A stretch of DNA of 64,000 nucleotides from Bacteroidales bacterium (GCA_024763075.1 JANTGF010000013.1:1-64000), one strand, 5' to 3'. Positions 7,501 to 16,862 are shown, numbered from the stretch's first letter. The notes: generated by a model from the letters alone, not told the origin. Numbers and translations are program-made.

Positions 7501-9162
7501 TCAGAATGGGAAATCCTCATCCGCTGATTTTTGAATTGCTTCTTCCTTTGGTTTTTCCGCAATTTTATGCGTGGAGTTTCCATTTACAAATATTGCCTTG
7601 AAAGGGGTAGTCGGACAGGCAAACTCACAGGCACCACAACCAATACAAATTTTATCATCAACTTCCGGAATCACAAGCCTGTCATCTTCTTCATACGGAA
7701 CCATTTTGACCGCCTTGGTCGGACAATGTTCCGAACATGCACCGCAATCCGTTTTTTCAGTATGAACGATGCAATTATCCTTTATAAACTTGGCAATACC
7801 AAGCTGGGTTAGTTTCTTGGTTTCTATTTCAATGGGCAACAAAGCACCGGTAGGACAAACATCCATGCACCGGGTGCATTCAAAATTACAAAAACCCTTC
7901 CAGTAGTCCATCCTTGGTTGCAATATACCTTTCAGCCCATATTCAAAAAACGAAGGCTGTAGAACATCTGAGGGACAGGCATTTACACAAAGATTACACG
8001 CTGTACAACGGTAATTAAAATCATCAATAGAAGTTCCTCCGGGAGGACAAACAGGAAACTCTCTGTCCTCAGGTACCGTGGATTGCAGGGTTGCTACAGG
8101 TGTAACAAAACCGGTATCCTTTTTCACCTGAAGGCCATCCGGTTTAAGTGTATCCTGTAACTGAATTCTGCTTTGGGATTTTGTAACACCCACCGTTCCA
8201 AATGCAAAGGCAATGGTGCCGAATATAAATTTCCTTTTGCTCAGGTCAGGCTTATCTCCTGAGGTTTCTACTTTTTGTGAGGATGTTTCTAATTTTTTCA
8301 ACTGCTTCTTTGTTCCATATATCACTGAAGTTGTGGAACAAACAGGCAAACAGTCAAAACAGGATATACACCTAGTAACATCTACAAGCTGTTCTTTTAC
8401 ATCCAGACAGGAAGCTTTACAGGCCATCCCGCATAAACCACAATGGGTACAGGAGCTCTTATCAAAGCGTATGCGGAAAACGGAAAACTTTGAAAGAAAT
8501 CCCAGGAAAGTGCCTACAGGACATAATGTATTACAAAATAATCTTCCATGGAAAACCGACATCCAGCCTATAACTACCAGAATTCCCAACTGAAGGAGGA
8601 ATACCATAAAAGGAACAGATTTTACTTCCACCGGAAATAAAGCATAAACATTTACCTTTCCCAGTAAAAAAGACATGAAATTATTGAACCATATTACCAG
8701 AGGTTTCAGAAAGAAAGTGATGATTCTTCCAAAATTACTGTAAGGATCCAGAAGATTAACAAGCAATACAGAACCCGTGATAAATGCCAGAACAGTTAGG
8801 ATCAGCAAACCGTATCTGAGTTTATTATGAGGTTTGGAAAACTTAAAATACCGGGCTCTTTTCTTTTTGAATTTCCTTGAAAACCAGGAAATGATATCCT
8901 GCATAATTCCGAGCGGACATACGGATGAACAATAGACCCTCCCAAAAATTAAGCTCAGCACAATAACTACCACAAAACCAATCGCACCTAATGTAAATAC
9001 ATTTAAAAATTTAAGCACGGAAGGAATAAACTGAAGCCAGGTTACTCCATTGATGATGTCCTCAGGGATCATCCTCCTGAAATCCAGAAATACCAATAAA
9101 AAAGAGGTGAAAAAAACTAAAGAAACAACAACCCTGATCTTCTTCAACAAACTACCACCCAC
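7501..9162 (-). CDS. Membrane polyferredoxin, NapH/NapG-like fusion
   Basis: A 553-residue iron-sulfur membrane protein probably carrying electrons between the quinone pool and a periplasmic partner. Residues 1-225 have about five membrane segments and the two CxxxCP motifs typical of NapH/CcoG-type proteins (Cys78-Cys82, Cys210-Cys214). Residues 238-275 hold two ferredoxin-like cysteine clusters. Residues 308-327 are a basic plus hydrophobic segment starting SKRKFIFG, like a degenerate Tat signal. Residues 386-517 carry four more four-cysteine motifs (CTACNLCVNACP, CTRCMDVCP with upstream cysteines, CGACSEHCP, CIGCGACEFACP). This looks like NapH joined to NapG. The start is GTG at 9162, five bases after the DUF362 gene, so the two are co-translated. 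The substrate is unknown. Confidence 0.8.
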   Translation of the reverse strand: MGGSLLKKIRVVVSLVFFTSFLLVFLDFRRMIPEDIINGVTWLQFIPSVLKFLNVFTLGAIGFVVVIVLSLIFGRVYCSSVCPLGIMQDIISWFSRKFKKKRARYFKFSKPHNKLRYGLLILTVLAFITGSVLLVNLLDPYSNFGRIITFFLKPLVIWFNNFMSFLLGKVNVYALFPVEVKSVPFMVFLLQLGILVVIGWMSVFHGRLFCNTLCPVGTFLGFLSKFSVFRIRFDKSSCTHCGLCGMACKASCLDVKEQLVDVTRCISCFDCLPVCSTTSVIYGTKKQLKKLETSSQKVETSGDKPDLSKRKFIFGTIAFAFGTVGVTKSQSRIQLQDTLKPDGLQVKKDTGFVTPVATLQSTVPEDREFPVCPPGGTSIDDFNYRCTACNLCVNACPSDVLQPSFFEYGLKGILQPRMDYWKGFCNFECTRCMDVCPTGALLPIEIETKKLTQLGIAKFIKDNCIVHTEKTDCGACSEHCPTKAVKMVPYEEDDRLVIPEVDDKICIGCGACEFACPTTPFKAIFVNGNSTHKIAEKPKEEAIQKSADEDFPF

Positions 9163-9167
9163 AGTTG

Positions 9168-10094
9168 CTATACTTTAATACGTTTTATTGAAAGTTTGCT
9201 CAGGTCCATTGTTCCTACATGCATTTCTTCAGCATTTCTGATAAAAGGAATATTTGCAGGTTCAGCACCAAAAAGTTTGGCAGCTGCAGCATCAATGGCA
9301 ACCATATCAGTACTGATAAGCTGTGCTTTCATATTCAGAACATCCGATTTTGAAACACCTTGTGGCCCATTTTTCATCAAAGCATTATAACCATCCATAA
9401 TATTTAAATCCGGTTTTCTCTGGTATGTTGCATAATCAGCAATACACTGATGAAGGTCATTTTTATGCCAGAACCTCCTGTCCCATACAACCCCCATCAG
9501 GTTTTTCATTGCCAGGCTTAATTTGGTTGAAGAATGGTGTTTTAAAACAGGTACATTAATAAAAACATCAGATTCCAGAATCAGTTCATGAACCTTTGCA
9601 GTTTTAAGCTTTTTCCCTTCGGGAATGCTTATTTCCTGATAATAATTCTCTGTATTTCCGGGTACCATCTTCCCACCTGCTTCTTTCACATATTTTTCAA
9701 TACCACTAGTCTTATAACATTTGGTCCAGGTATCACAGGTATGATCAAAAACAAATACATCTTTTGCACCGGCTGCCAGACAATGCTCAATTATCTTTTT
9801 CACAAGTTCAGGATTGGTATTTGCAGCCCTGTCCGGTGTGCGGTCCCATCCGATATTAGGCTTAATTACAACAGTTTGGTTTTTTTTAACAAATTTCCCC
9901 ATACCTCCGATAGCATTCATAGCCAGGTCGAACATGACTCCGGGTTCTCCCCCCTTAACTGCAACCAGGTCATAAGGCATATCTGCCGATGTTACTCCTT
10001 TCCCCCAGGCCTGATTAATCCCTCCAAGAGAAAATACAGCTCCTCCAACTATTGCTGTCTTAGCTGATTTTCCTAAAAATTCCCTTCGCTTCAT
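9168..10094 (-). CDS. Tat-exported DUF362 protein
   Basis: A 308-residue protein with a twin-arginine signal at the N terminus (MKRREFLGKSAK followed by a hydrophobic stretch to about residue 28), so it should be exported folded. The body is a DUF362 domain: VVIKPNIGWDRTPDRAANTNPELV, then FVFDHTCDTW and a NVPVLKHHSSTKLSLAMKNL segment. DUF362 proteins are often found with ferredoxins, and here the gene directly precedes the polyferredoxin with five bases between them. Tat export suggests a cofactor. Function is not established; a redox partnership with the downstream protein is inferred from operon structure. The upstream region has a TTATTTTG element one base off the -7 consensus. Confidence 0.8.
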   Translation of the reverse strand: MKRREFLGKSAKTAIVGGAVFSLGGINQAWGKGVTSADMPYDLVAVKGGEPGVMFDLAMNAIGGMGKFVKKNQTVVIKPNIGWDRTPDRAANTNPELVKKIIEHCLAAGAKDVFVFDHTCDTWTKCYKTSGIEKYVKEAGGKMVPGNTENYYQEISIPEGKKLKTAKVHELILESDVFINVPVLKHHSSTKLSLAMKNLMGVVWDRRFWHKNDLHQCIADYATYQRKPDLNIMDGYNALMKNGPQGVSKSDVLNMKAQLISTDMVAIDAAAAKLFGAEPANIPFIRNAEEMHVGTMDLSKLSIKRIKV

Positions 10095-10183
10095 AAGCTT
10101 GTCTTTTTTATTGTCCTTTGCAAAATAATTAAAAAAATGTAAACTAATATAAAAGATCTGATATTTATAAACGTTCCAAATTA

Positions 10184-10212
10184 TTTGATTATTGCTAACT
10201 TATGTCTCTTTG
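10184..10212 (+). promoter_or_regulatory. Predicted promoter of the lar operon
   Basis: TTTG at 10184-10187 and TCTCTTTG at 10205-10212 are separated by 17 bases. The downstream box differs from TAnnTTTG at one position. The larC ATG follows 46 bases later. No nickel-regulator palindrome is recognisable. Confidence 0.4.
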
Positions 10213-10258
10213 AATGTAAAAAAAATAAAAACTATCTTTAACACCTAAAATATTTGAA

Positions 10259-11455
10259 ATGGAAAAGAAGGTATCAGTCCTGTATTATGAGTGTTTTTCA
10301 GGGATCAGCGGAGATATGAATCTGGCAGCCATGATTGATCTGGGTGTACCCGAAGATTACCTGCGGACCGAACTGGAGAAACTGGGTCTGGATGGATATG
10401 TAGTAAAGATTAACCGGGATTCGAGAAACGGGATTTTTGGTACCCGTGTGGATGTGGTTCTTGATGAAACCGATCACCACCACCGGCATTTGAAGGATAT
10501 TAATAAGATTATTGATGACTCTTCCTTATCCTCTACCGTAAAGGACCTGAGTAAAAAGATTTTCCTGAAAGTCGGGGAGGCTGAAGCAAAAATCCATGAG
10601 ATGCCCCTTGAAAAGATTCATTTTCATGAAGTGGGTGCCATTGATTCCATTGTTGATATCGTGGGAGCAGCCATATGTTATGAATATCTTTCCCCTGTCA
10701 AAACAATGGCAGGTACTATTGAGCTGGGAAAAGGACTGGTCAAAAGTCAGCATGGTATTATTCCGGTACCTGCTCCTGCTACTGCAGAAATTCTTAAAGG
10801 TATACCCACTCATATAGGTGGTGCTTCATTTGAAACTACCACTCCCACAGGGGCAGCAATACTGGCTACGATTGTTGACGAATTCAGTGACAATCTTTCT
10901 ATTAAAACAAAACAAACAGGTTACGGAATCGGACATAAGATAGCTGAAAGACCCAATATGCTGCGCGTATATCTGGGAGAGGCTCATCATTTAACCGGAA
11001 GTTTGAAAAGTGAAGATGCATGGATAATTGAATGCAATATTGATGATATGAATCCGGAATGGTATGAATTCATTATCCAAAAGCTTTTTGAAGCCGGAGC
11101 ACAGGATGTTTATCTTGGTAATATTACAATGAAGAAGTCAAGGCCCGGAATAAAAATATCGGTTTTATGCATGGATGAAAATCTGGAGAATTTAAAAGAA
11201 ATTGTACTCAGGGAATCAAGCAGCATCGGGCTCCGGTTTTACCCTGTTAAAAAAAATTTACTTGACAGAAAAGAGTCTGTAATTTCTACCGGATATGGTC
11301 CTGTAAGAATTAAAACTGCCTTTTTAAATGATAAGATTGTTCACCAAAAGCCGGAATATGATGACTGTAAGAAAATTGCAAACGAAACCGGAATTCCTTT
11401 AAAGGAAGTTACAGATCATATTACATTAATTTTACAAAAGAATAAAGGAGAATAA
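10259..11455 (+). CDS. larC: Nickel insertion protein LarC
   Basis: LarC inserts nickel into the pyridinium bis-thiocarboxylate mononucleotide to finish the nickel-pincer cofactor of lactate racemase and related LarA enzymes. The protein is 398 residues in one uninterrupted frame, whereas in some bacteria larC is read through a programmed frameshift. It starts with the family motif YYECFSGISGDMNLAAMIDLG, has the His-rich metal-binding stretch DETDHHHRHLKDI (about residues 60-72), the EKIHFHEVGAIDSIVDIVGA motif and the nucleotide-binding C-terminal half (ECNIDDMNPEWYEFI). It heads a tight operon with larE (3-base gap), larB and a WbqC-family gene. No larA is in the window. Confidence 0.93.
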   Translation: MEKKVSVLYYECFSGISGDMNLAAMIDLGVPEDYLRTELEKLGLDGYVVKINRDSRNGIFGTRVDVVLDETDHHHRHLKDINKIIDDSSLSSTVKDLSKKIFLKVGEAEAKIHEMPLEKIHFHEVGAIDSIVDIVGAAICYEYLSPVKTMAGTIELGKGLVKSQHGIIPVPAPATAEILKGIPTHIGGASFETTTPTGAAILATIVDEFSDNLSIKTKQTGYGIGHKIAERPNMLRVYLGEAHHLTGSLKSEDAWIIECNIDDMNPEWYEFIIQKLFEAGAQDVYLGNITMKKSRPGIKISVLCMDENLENLKEIVLRESSSIGLRFYPVKKNLLDRKESVISTGYGPVRIKTAFLNDKIVHQKPEYDDCKKIANETGIPLKEVTDHITLILQKNKGE

Positions 11456-11458
11456 TAA

Positions 11459-12271
11459 ATGATCGACCATCCTAAGTTTAAGGAACTAATAGACTATCTT
11501 TCTGGTCTGGGATCAGCTGTAATTGCATATTCAGGAGGAACAGACAGCACATTATTGATTGCTGCTGCCAAAATAGCTTTGAATGATAATTTTGTGGCTT
11601 TCACAATTGACACTCCGTATATTGCCCGGTGGGAAATTAAAGAAGCAGTTGAAATATGTAAGAAACTGGGAGTAAAGCACAAAGTAGTTAAAGCAGAAAT
11701 GATCGAAACAATTAAAACCAACCCTCTCGACCGGTGTTATCTATGCAAAAGTCATCTTTTTAAGGGCCTGCTGAATGAAGCTAAAAAACTGGGTATCCAA
11801 TATGTTATTGATGGTACAAATCTGGATGACAAAGGAGATTACCGGCCGGGAAGAAAAGCATTGAAAGAACTGGAGATCAAAAGTCCCCTGCTGGAAACAG
11901 GGATTGGGAAAGAACTTATCAGAGAGTTTTCAAGAAAATTAAACCTGCCCACCTGGGATAAGCCTGCATATGCATGTTTATTAACGCGTATTCCGTATAA
12001 CAAAAACATTACTTATTCAGAACTCAGAAGGATTGAAAAGTCAGAGAATTTTCTGATGGACCAGGGATTCAGGGCTGTAAGGGTAAGAAGCCATGGAAAA
12101 ATTGCCAGGATTGAAGTTCCAAAAGAAAAAATTCAGGCTTTGCTGGAAAAAAACCGTGATAAAACAATTAGTAATGCATTAAAAAATTTCGGCTTTCAGT
12201 TTGTTACGATTGATATGGACGGATACCGAATGGGTGGTTTCCTGCCGGATGATACGAAAAGTAATAATTAA
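11459..12271 (+). CDS. larE: Sulfur insertase LarE (PP-loop ATPase), three-cysteine type
   Basis: LarE adenylates the pyridinium carboxylate and supplies sulfur for the nickel-pincer cofactor. The 270-residue protein has the PP-loop AYSGGTDST (SGGTDS at residues 25-30) and the conserved DGTNLDD segment. Cys173 in the AYACLLTR motif aligns with the cysteine that serves as sulfur donor in Lactobacillus LarE. Two more cysteines form a CxxC at 93 and 96 (DRCYLCK). Three cysteines of this kind suggest the iron-sulfur-cluster version, which would use the cluster to carry sulfide rather than sacrifice its own cysteine; this last step is inference. It lies between larC and larB. Confidence 0.9.
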   Translation: MIDHPKFKELIDYLSGLGSAVIAYSGGTDSTLLIAAAKIALNDNFVAFTIDTPYIARWEIKEAVEICKKLGVKHKVVKAEMIETIKTNPLDRCYLCKSHLFKGLLNEAKKLGIQYVIDGTNLDDKGDYRPGRKALKELEIKSPLLETGIGKELIREFSRKLNLPTWDKPAYACLLTRIPYNKNITYSELRRIEKSENFLMDQGFRAVRVRSHGKIARIEVPKEKIQALLEKNRDKTISNALKNFGFQFVTIDMDGYRMGGFLPDDTKSNN

Positions 12272-12297
12272 ATAACTCCCTTAACTATTCTTTATAT

Positions 12298-13044
12298 ATG
12301 ACAAACGAAGAAATCAGCAGAATACTGGAAAGTGTAAAAAACCAGGAAATAAATACAAATGAAGCCCTGTCCTTATTAAAAGACTTTTCATTTCAGGAAC
12401 TGGAATATGCAAAAATTGACCATCATCGTGAACTTCGTACCGGATATCCTGAAATCATTTACTGCTCCGGAAAAACAACAGAACAGGTGAAAGGGATCAT
12501 CTCTGCCATGCTGGAAAAAGATGTGGATATTATGGCAACCAGGGCCAGTGAGGCTTTATTTGAAGCGGTTAAAGAACTCCATCCTGAATTGATTTACTTT
12601 AATAAAGCACGAATCATAAGTCTTAGAAAAAGAAAACCTGTATTTCCGGATACGAGCATCTGTATAATGACAGCCGGCACCTCGGATATTCCGGTTGCTG
12701 AAGAAGCTGCTGTTACAGCAGAACTTCTTGGAAATAAAACAGAAAGAATATTTGATGTAGGGGTAGCCGGGATTCATCGACTGATGAACAAATTAGATAT
12801 TATTAAAAAATCCCGGGTTGTAATTGTAGTAGCTGGCATGGAAGGCGCACTGGCAAGCATTATTGGTGGATTGATTGACAAACCTATTATTGCCGTTCCC
12901 ACCAGTGTTGGCTACGGGGCTAATTTTGGTGGAGTTTCAGCTTTGCTGGCCATGCTTACCAGTTGTGCAGGAGGAGTATCAGTGGTAAATATTGACAATG
13001 GCTTTGGAGCCGGTTATTACGCAAGCATGATCAACAAACTATAA
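12298..13044 (+). CDS. larB: NaMN carboxylase/hydrolase LarB
   Basis: LarB carboxylates and hydrolyses nicotinic acid adenine dinucleotide to begin synthesis of the nickel-pincer cofactor. The protein is 248 residues. The C-terminal two thirds resemble the PurE/AIR carboxylase fold, with TAGTSDIPVAEEAAVTAELL, the VVIVVAGMEGALASIIGGL segment and the glycine-rich SVGYGANFGGVSALLAML. The N-terminal region holds the LarB-specific DHHRELRTGYPEIIYCSGK. It follows larE by 26 bases and is followed by a WbqC-family gene 13 bases later. With larC and larE it completes the cofactor synthesis set. Confidence 0.93.
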   Translation: MTNEEISRILESVKNQEINTNEALSLLKDFSFQELEYAKIDHHRELRTGYPEIIYCSGKTTEQVKGIISAMLEKDVDIMATRASEALFEAVKELHPELIYFNKARIISLRKRKPVFPDTSICIMTAGTSDIPVAEEAAVTAELLGNKTERIFDVGVAGIHRLMNKLDIIKKSRVVIVVAGMEGALASIIGGLIDKPIIAVPTSVGYGANFGGVSALLAMLTSCAGGVSVVNIDNGFGAGYYASMINKL

Positions 13045-13057
13045 TCCGGCCGGTAAA

Positions 13058-13690
13058 ATGGACAATACGGTATTCCTTTCCACTACCTATCTCGGTCCGG
13101 TTCAGTATTTTACCAAATTCTTTCTGGGAAAGAAAGTAATTATTGAAAAACACGATAATTTCATAAAACAAACCTACCGGAATCGCTGCATGATCTTTAG
13201 CGCAAACGGACCCTTGGCTTTAACTGTACCGGTATTGCGTGGTAGCTTTCATAAAACTACCATTGTATCATTAAAAATTGATTATTCAAAAAAATGGCAG
13301 GGGGAGCATTGGAGGTCCATTGAATCGGCATACCGGTCATCTCCTTTTTTTGATTATTATTTTGAAGATCTCAGGAAAGTCTATAATAAACAGCATCCTC
13401 TTCTGCTTCAATTTAATACTGAACTTATGGAAACGGTCTTCAGGCTCGGCGGAATCTCATCCGATTACTCATTTTCCAAAGAATTTCTGCCAACCGGTAA
13501 TTTTGACTACCGGACATCAATCCGGCCAAAACATCCTTTACCTGATCCTCTTTTCAAGCCTGTTTTTTATCACCAGGTTTTTGAAGACAGATTTGGTTTT
13601 GTTGAGAACCTGAGTATACTTGACCTTTTATTCAACACAGGACCTGAAACCGGATCGTATTTGAAACAATCAGTAGTATTTGAAAAATAA
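13058..13690 (+). CDS. WbqC-family protein
   Basis: A 210-residue soluble protein of the WbqC family. The N terminus shows the family pattern STTYLGPVQYFTKF, with an YRNRCMIFSANGPLALTVPV segment and the WRSIESAYRSSPFFDYYFED motif. Members occur in polysaccharide and glycan gene clusters and their biochemical role is largely unknown. Here it sits at the end of the lar operon, 13 bases after larB, so it is probably co-transcribed, but no functional link to the nickel-pincer cofactor is known to me. A bidirectional terminator follows. Confidence 0.8.
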   Translation: MDNTVFLSTTYLGPVQYFTKFFLGKKVIIEKHDNFIKQTYRNRCMIFSANGPLALTVPVLRGSFHKTTIVSLKIDYSKKWQGEHWRSIESAYRSSPFFDYYFEDLRKVYNKQHPLLLQFNTELMETVFRLGGISSDYSFSKEFLPTGNFDYRTSIRPKHPLPDPLFKPVFYHQVFEDRFGFVENLSILDLLFNTGPETGSYLKQSVVFEK

Positions 13691-13692
13691 AG

Positions 13693-13746
13693 GAAAAGAG
13701 GGATGATCAAAAACAGTAATCATCCCCTGATAAATCCCTTTTTTTG
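13693..13746. terminator. Bidirectional terminator between the WbqC and FadL-like genes
   Basis: GGGATGAT (13700-13707) pairs with ATCATCCC (13719-13726), with a larger alternative stem between the AGAGGGAT side and ATCCCTTTTTTT. T-rich runs occur on both strands, so it can serve both convergent genes. Confidence 0.65.
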
Positions 13747-13756
13747 TTGAATGAAT

Positions 13757-15241
13757 TTAAAACCGGTATCCGATGGTAGCCATCAGATTATGCTTATAAA
13801 GATCTATTAAAGCCGGTTGAGCCGGAGGCATCTGGTACATGATATAGTTTTCCTGATGCTGTGAATATACATAAGCCAGATCAAAAAAGAAATGATTATC
13901 CCTGAATCCAAGTCCTGCAGTCAGGTTAAGATAATGAGCATCTTTATTGATTTCTGTATCAACGAAGGGACTATCATAATAGGCCGCACCCGCTCTGAAT
14001 TTCATCATCCAAAAGCGAAACTCTGCACCCGCTCTGAAATTAAGTACACTTCTGTAAGCATTCTTAATGTTCTCATTCTCGTCAAAGAAGTCATAACCAT
14101 CACTTCCGTTTTTTAGTTTCAAAGTGGTATAATCCACATATTCAACGTCCACACCGATCAACGCAAACTTTGCAATCTGAATTCCAACATTCCCCACAGC
14201 CTTCAAAGGCGTTGACAAACCATATCTGTAGTCTGAGAAAGGTGATTCTGATTCATATTCTGTTATACCATCCACCGGGGTATCAAAACCTGCTTTCATA
14301 TAGGTATTGTAATTTTCTTTCAGTTTATAGGAGTAGGGAAAATGTACAGCCGCACCTATTCTGAGCACCTGAATGGGCTTAATCAGCAAACCTAATTTGA
14401 AACTATAAGCGGTCCCACTTGCATTCAGCCATTCATCAAAGGTAAAATAATCAAACTCCTGAATGGTTCCGTTTTCATCTTTTTCAAAATGCTTCATATG
14501 TTGGCTGTAATTCAAAGAATGGATACCAAATGTACCCCCGAAGTAAAGCATATTCCCCAGATTAAATCCAAGGCTGAAAACATATTCGCCAATTCCTCCG
14601 GAAGTTTCCAGTATCCTTCTCTGCACCTGGCCATAAGTAGACCCGGGATTATCACCCCACATTGAAAAAACAGTTTCGTAATTCAAAGGCTGGCCGTTTA
14701 CCGTATCAATCATATAAACATCCCAGGCAAGGGCCTCTTCAAATGCATAAAGATCTTCTGAAGGCGTACCATCAGCGTTATATGCAAAGTTATCAAGAAG
14801 GGAACTATTATTGTTCACTCCCTGCATGATAACACTGTTGGAAAAGTTTTTCTCCCTGTTATAACCGATTCCAAAATTTATGGCCACCAAACCTTTTTGT
14901 TTTCCTGTTAAGTGAGAATAAACGAAACCCGCATTCCCCAGAAAAAAAGCAGAAGTATTATCATCAGTTTTTTGTCCAAGATACTGTGAGGACGTCATAG
15001 AATAGTCCATGGATGGTGTAATAGAAAATTCCGAGGCACGGTAAAAACCAATCCCTGCAGGGTTTATACTTAAAGTTGAGAAGTCTGCACCGAAGGCCCC
15101 AAAGGCTCCACCCATTCCGGCAGACCTTGCTGTTCCCATTGGGAATATTTGAGCATATCTCAAAGCATCCGTTTCATTTTGTGCATTCAGCACCATTAAA
15201 CTTAAGAATATTGATATAGTAAGGACTGTTAACCTTTTCAT
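13757..15241 (-). CDS. FadL/OmpP1-like outer membrane protein
   Basis: A 494-residue outer membrane beta-barrel. Residues 1-20 form a signal peptide ending near LNAQ. The early motif GTARSAGMGGAFGAFGADFSTLSINPAGIGFYRASEFSI is typical of the FadL/TodX/OmpP1 superfamily, although in Bacteroidota such proteins often transport unknown hydrophobic compounds or haem-like ligands. Alternating beta strands continue to the terminal strand ending NLMATIGYRF, where the final Phe is the normal barrel signal. It is the first of three minus-strand envelope genes in coordinate order. The substrate is unknown. Confidence 0.75.
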   Translation of the reverse strand: MKRLTVLTISIFLSLMVLNAQNETDALRYAQIFPMGTARSAGMGGAFGAFGADFSTLSINPAGIGFYRASEFSITPSMDYSMTSSQYLGQKTDDNTSAFFLGNAGFVYSHLTGKQKGLVAINFGIGYNREKNFSNSVIMQGVNNNSSLLDNFAYNADGTPSEDLYAFEEALAWDVYMIDTVNGQPLNYETVFSMWGDNPGSTYGQVQRRILETSGGIGEYVFSLGFNLGNMLYFGGTFGIHSLNYSQHMKHFEKDENGTIQEFDYFTFDEWLNASGTAYSFKLGLLIKPIQVLRIGAAVHFPYSYKLKENYNTYMKAGFDTPVDGITEYESESPFSDYRYGLSTPLKAVGNVGIQIAKFALIGVDVEYVDYTTLKLKNGSDGYDFFDENENIKNAYRSVLNFRAGAEFRFWMMKFRAGAAYYDSPFVDTEINKDAHYLNLTAGLGFRDNHFFFDLAYVYSQHQENYIMYQMPPAQPALIDLYKHNLMATIGYRF

Positions 15242-15310
15242 AATTTCGAAGATTAAGTTAAAATAAATTCAAAACTTGTCAGGCAATTTAAGGGTATGTG
15301 AGTTCACCCT

Positions 15311-16684
15311 TTATCTCCTTCTCCCACTTGACCCGGATGACCTGGAGCTTGAAGATGAAGATCTTGTAGTTGTACCGGACGAAGTAGGCCGGCTAATTGT
15401 TGTACTGGAAGGTCTGTAACTGCTTCCTGAACTACTGCGGTTATAGCTACTGCTTTTATAATTACTCCTTGATGGAGCCGAGTAGGTAGATCTTGACCTG
15501 GTAGGAGTGGAATATCCCTGCCTTCTGACGGAAGAGCTGGAATTCGTCACTCTTGAACTCGAGCCTGATCTGTTATAACTTGGCTTTGTGTTCGCTTTGG
15601 GAGTAGAATATCTTGGAATATATCTTTTTGTACTGCTTGTCGTGGATTTTGTATTTACTTTTCTTGATTGAGACCTGTTCTGTGTTGTTGCAGCACTCGT
15701 AGTTCCCGACCTGTATGGGGGACGTGTTCCTGAAACAGCCGGATTTTCCCTCCCTGGCTGGCCAACCCTTCTGTAGCCTGTAGCTGATGAAGACCTTTTA
15801 CTATTTGGAATAACCCTGGTAGTTGCAATTCCTGATGTTGATTTCGTATTATTGGTATTTATGCTTCTTCTGGATCCTGTTGGTACAGTTCGTTGAGTTG
15901 ATGAGGTGGTGGCTGATTTAGTACTTGCAACTGCTGTGCCCCCTCTTCTTCCACTTCTTCCGGCTGTTGTAGCTGGTGAATACATATTACCGGATTTTGC
16001 CCTGATGTAATCCTGGTTTAAGGCCCTGGCAGTTGAAGCTGACCTTCGGTGTGAGGAAGAATAGCCTATATTACCATCATCATAAATTGGGCTGCCTCCG
16101 CCATAATAGCCTCCACCATAATAACCTCCACCGTAATATGGATATGGATAACATGTATAACAGGAAGGCGGATAAAACGGACTGTAATAACTGCCCATTC
16201 CATATCCGAAACCAAAGCCAATACCAAAACCGATACTCATCGAGAATGAAGGTCCCCAGGGGTTGGCATAATAGGGTGAGTAATACGGGGAATAATAGGG
16301 TGAATAGTATCCAAACCCAACAGATGGTCCATAAAACCGGTTAATCCTGGATTCATAACTGGCTCCAGCATCAGCATAACTGTTTTCGTAATAATTATTG
16401 ACAACAACTTCTTTGTCCCCGTTTTCATATTCAAAACTATCCAGTGTAAGTGTATCACCATCTGAAACACCGGTTACCGGTCCTTCAGGCTCACTGTACT
16501 GAACTGCTTCCAGGCTTTGATTCGCTGCTACTGCATCAGTTGCTGCCTGTTGCTTCGCTGCTTTTTTTGCAGCCCGTGCATCATCTTTAGGCGAATAATA
16601 TGCATCATCCGCAAGATAGGTACTTGTGGAACAAGCACCAAGTAGTAAGGAAATAACTGCTAATATGGTAAATCTTATTTTCAT
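15311..16684 (-). CDS. Low-complexity Tyr/Gly and Ser/Arg-rich lipoprotein
   Basis: A 457-residue protein with a lipoprotein signal peptide (lipobox LLGAC, Cys18). After an Ala/Lys-rich segment comes VVNNYYENSY and ESRINRFYGP, then a YYSP repeat (four units), a Gly/Phe-rich stretch and GGGYY repeats of 15-base period. Residues from about 220 to the end are rich in Ser, Thr and Arg and the protein ends RRR. There is no enzyme motif. It resembles the neighbouring product of 16921-18027 in the NNYY and RINRF segments and in the basic tail, so the two are tandem paralogues. It may be a structural or adhesive envelope protein; annotation pipelines sometimes call such proteins vitellogenin-like, which has no functional meaning here. 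Confidence 0.7.
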   Translation of the reverse strand: MKIRFTILAVISLLLGACSTSTYLADDAYYSPKDDARAAKKAAKQQAATDAVAANQSLEAVQYSEPEGPVTGVSDGDTLTLDSFEYENGDKEVVVNNYYENSYADAGASYESRINRFYGPSVGFGYYSPYYSPYYSPYYANPWGPSFSMSIGFGIGFGFGYGMGSYYSPFYPPSCYTCYPYPYYGGGYYGGGYYGGGSPIYDDGNIGYSSSHRRSASTARALNQDYIRAKSGNMYSPATTAGRSGRRGGTAVASTKSATTSSTQRTVPTGSRRSINTNNTKSTSGIATTRVIPNSKRSSSATGYRRVGQPGRENPAVSGTRPPYRSGTTSAATTQNRSQSRKVNTKSTTSSTKRYIPRYSTPKANTKPSYNRSGSSSRVTNSSSSVRRQGYSTPTRSRSTYSAPSRSNYKSSSYNRSSSGSSYRPSSTTISRPTSSGTTTRSSSSSSRSSGSSGRRR

Positions 16685-16862
16685 ATTCGACCCTCCCGGT
16701 TTATTTTAATTATCCTATAAAGTTAAAACTCAAATTTCATACCAAAGTATAAAAGTCTGTAATAAATCTATAAAAAAATGTTATAAAACACATTCACTAC
16801 TCAAACTATATTGTAAAAATACGTTTTTTTTTAATACTACAAACAAACCCCGGGAAAAACAT

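Noticed and set aside
8213-8593. 126-residue frame opposite the polyferredoxin gene
   Set aside because: The minus strand encodes cysteine-rich ferredoxin motifs, so this frame is a shadow.
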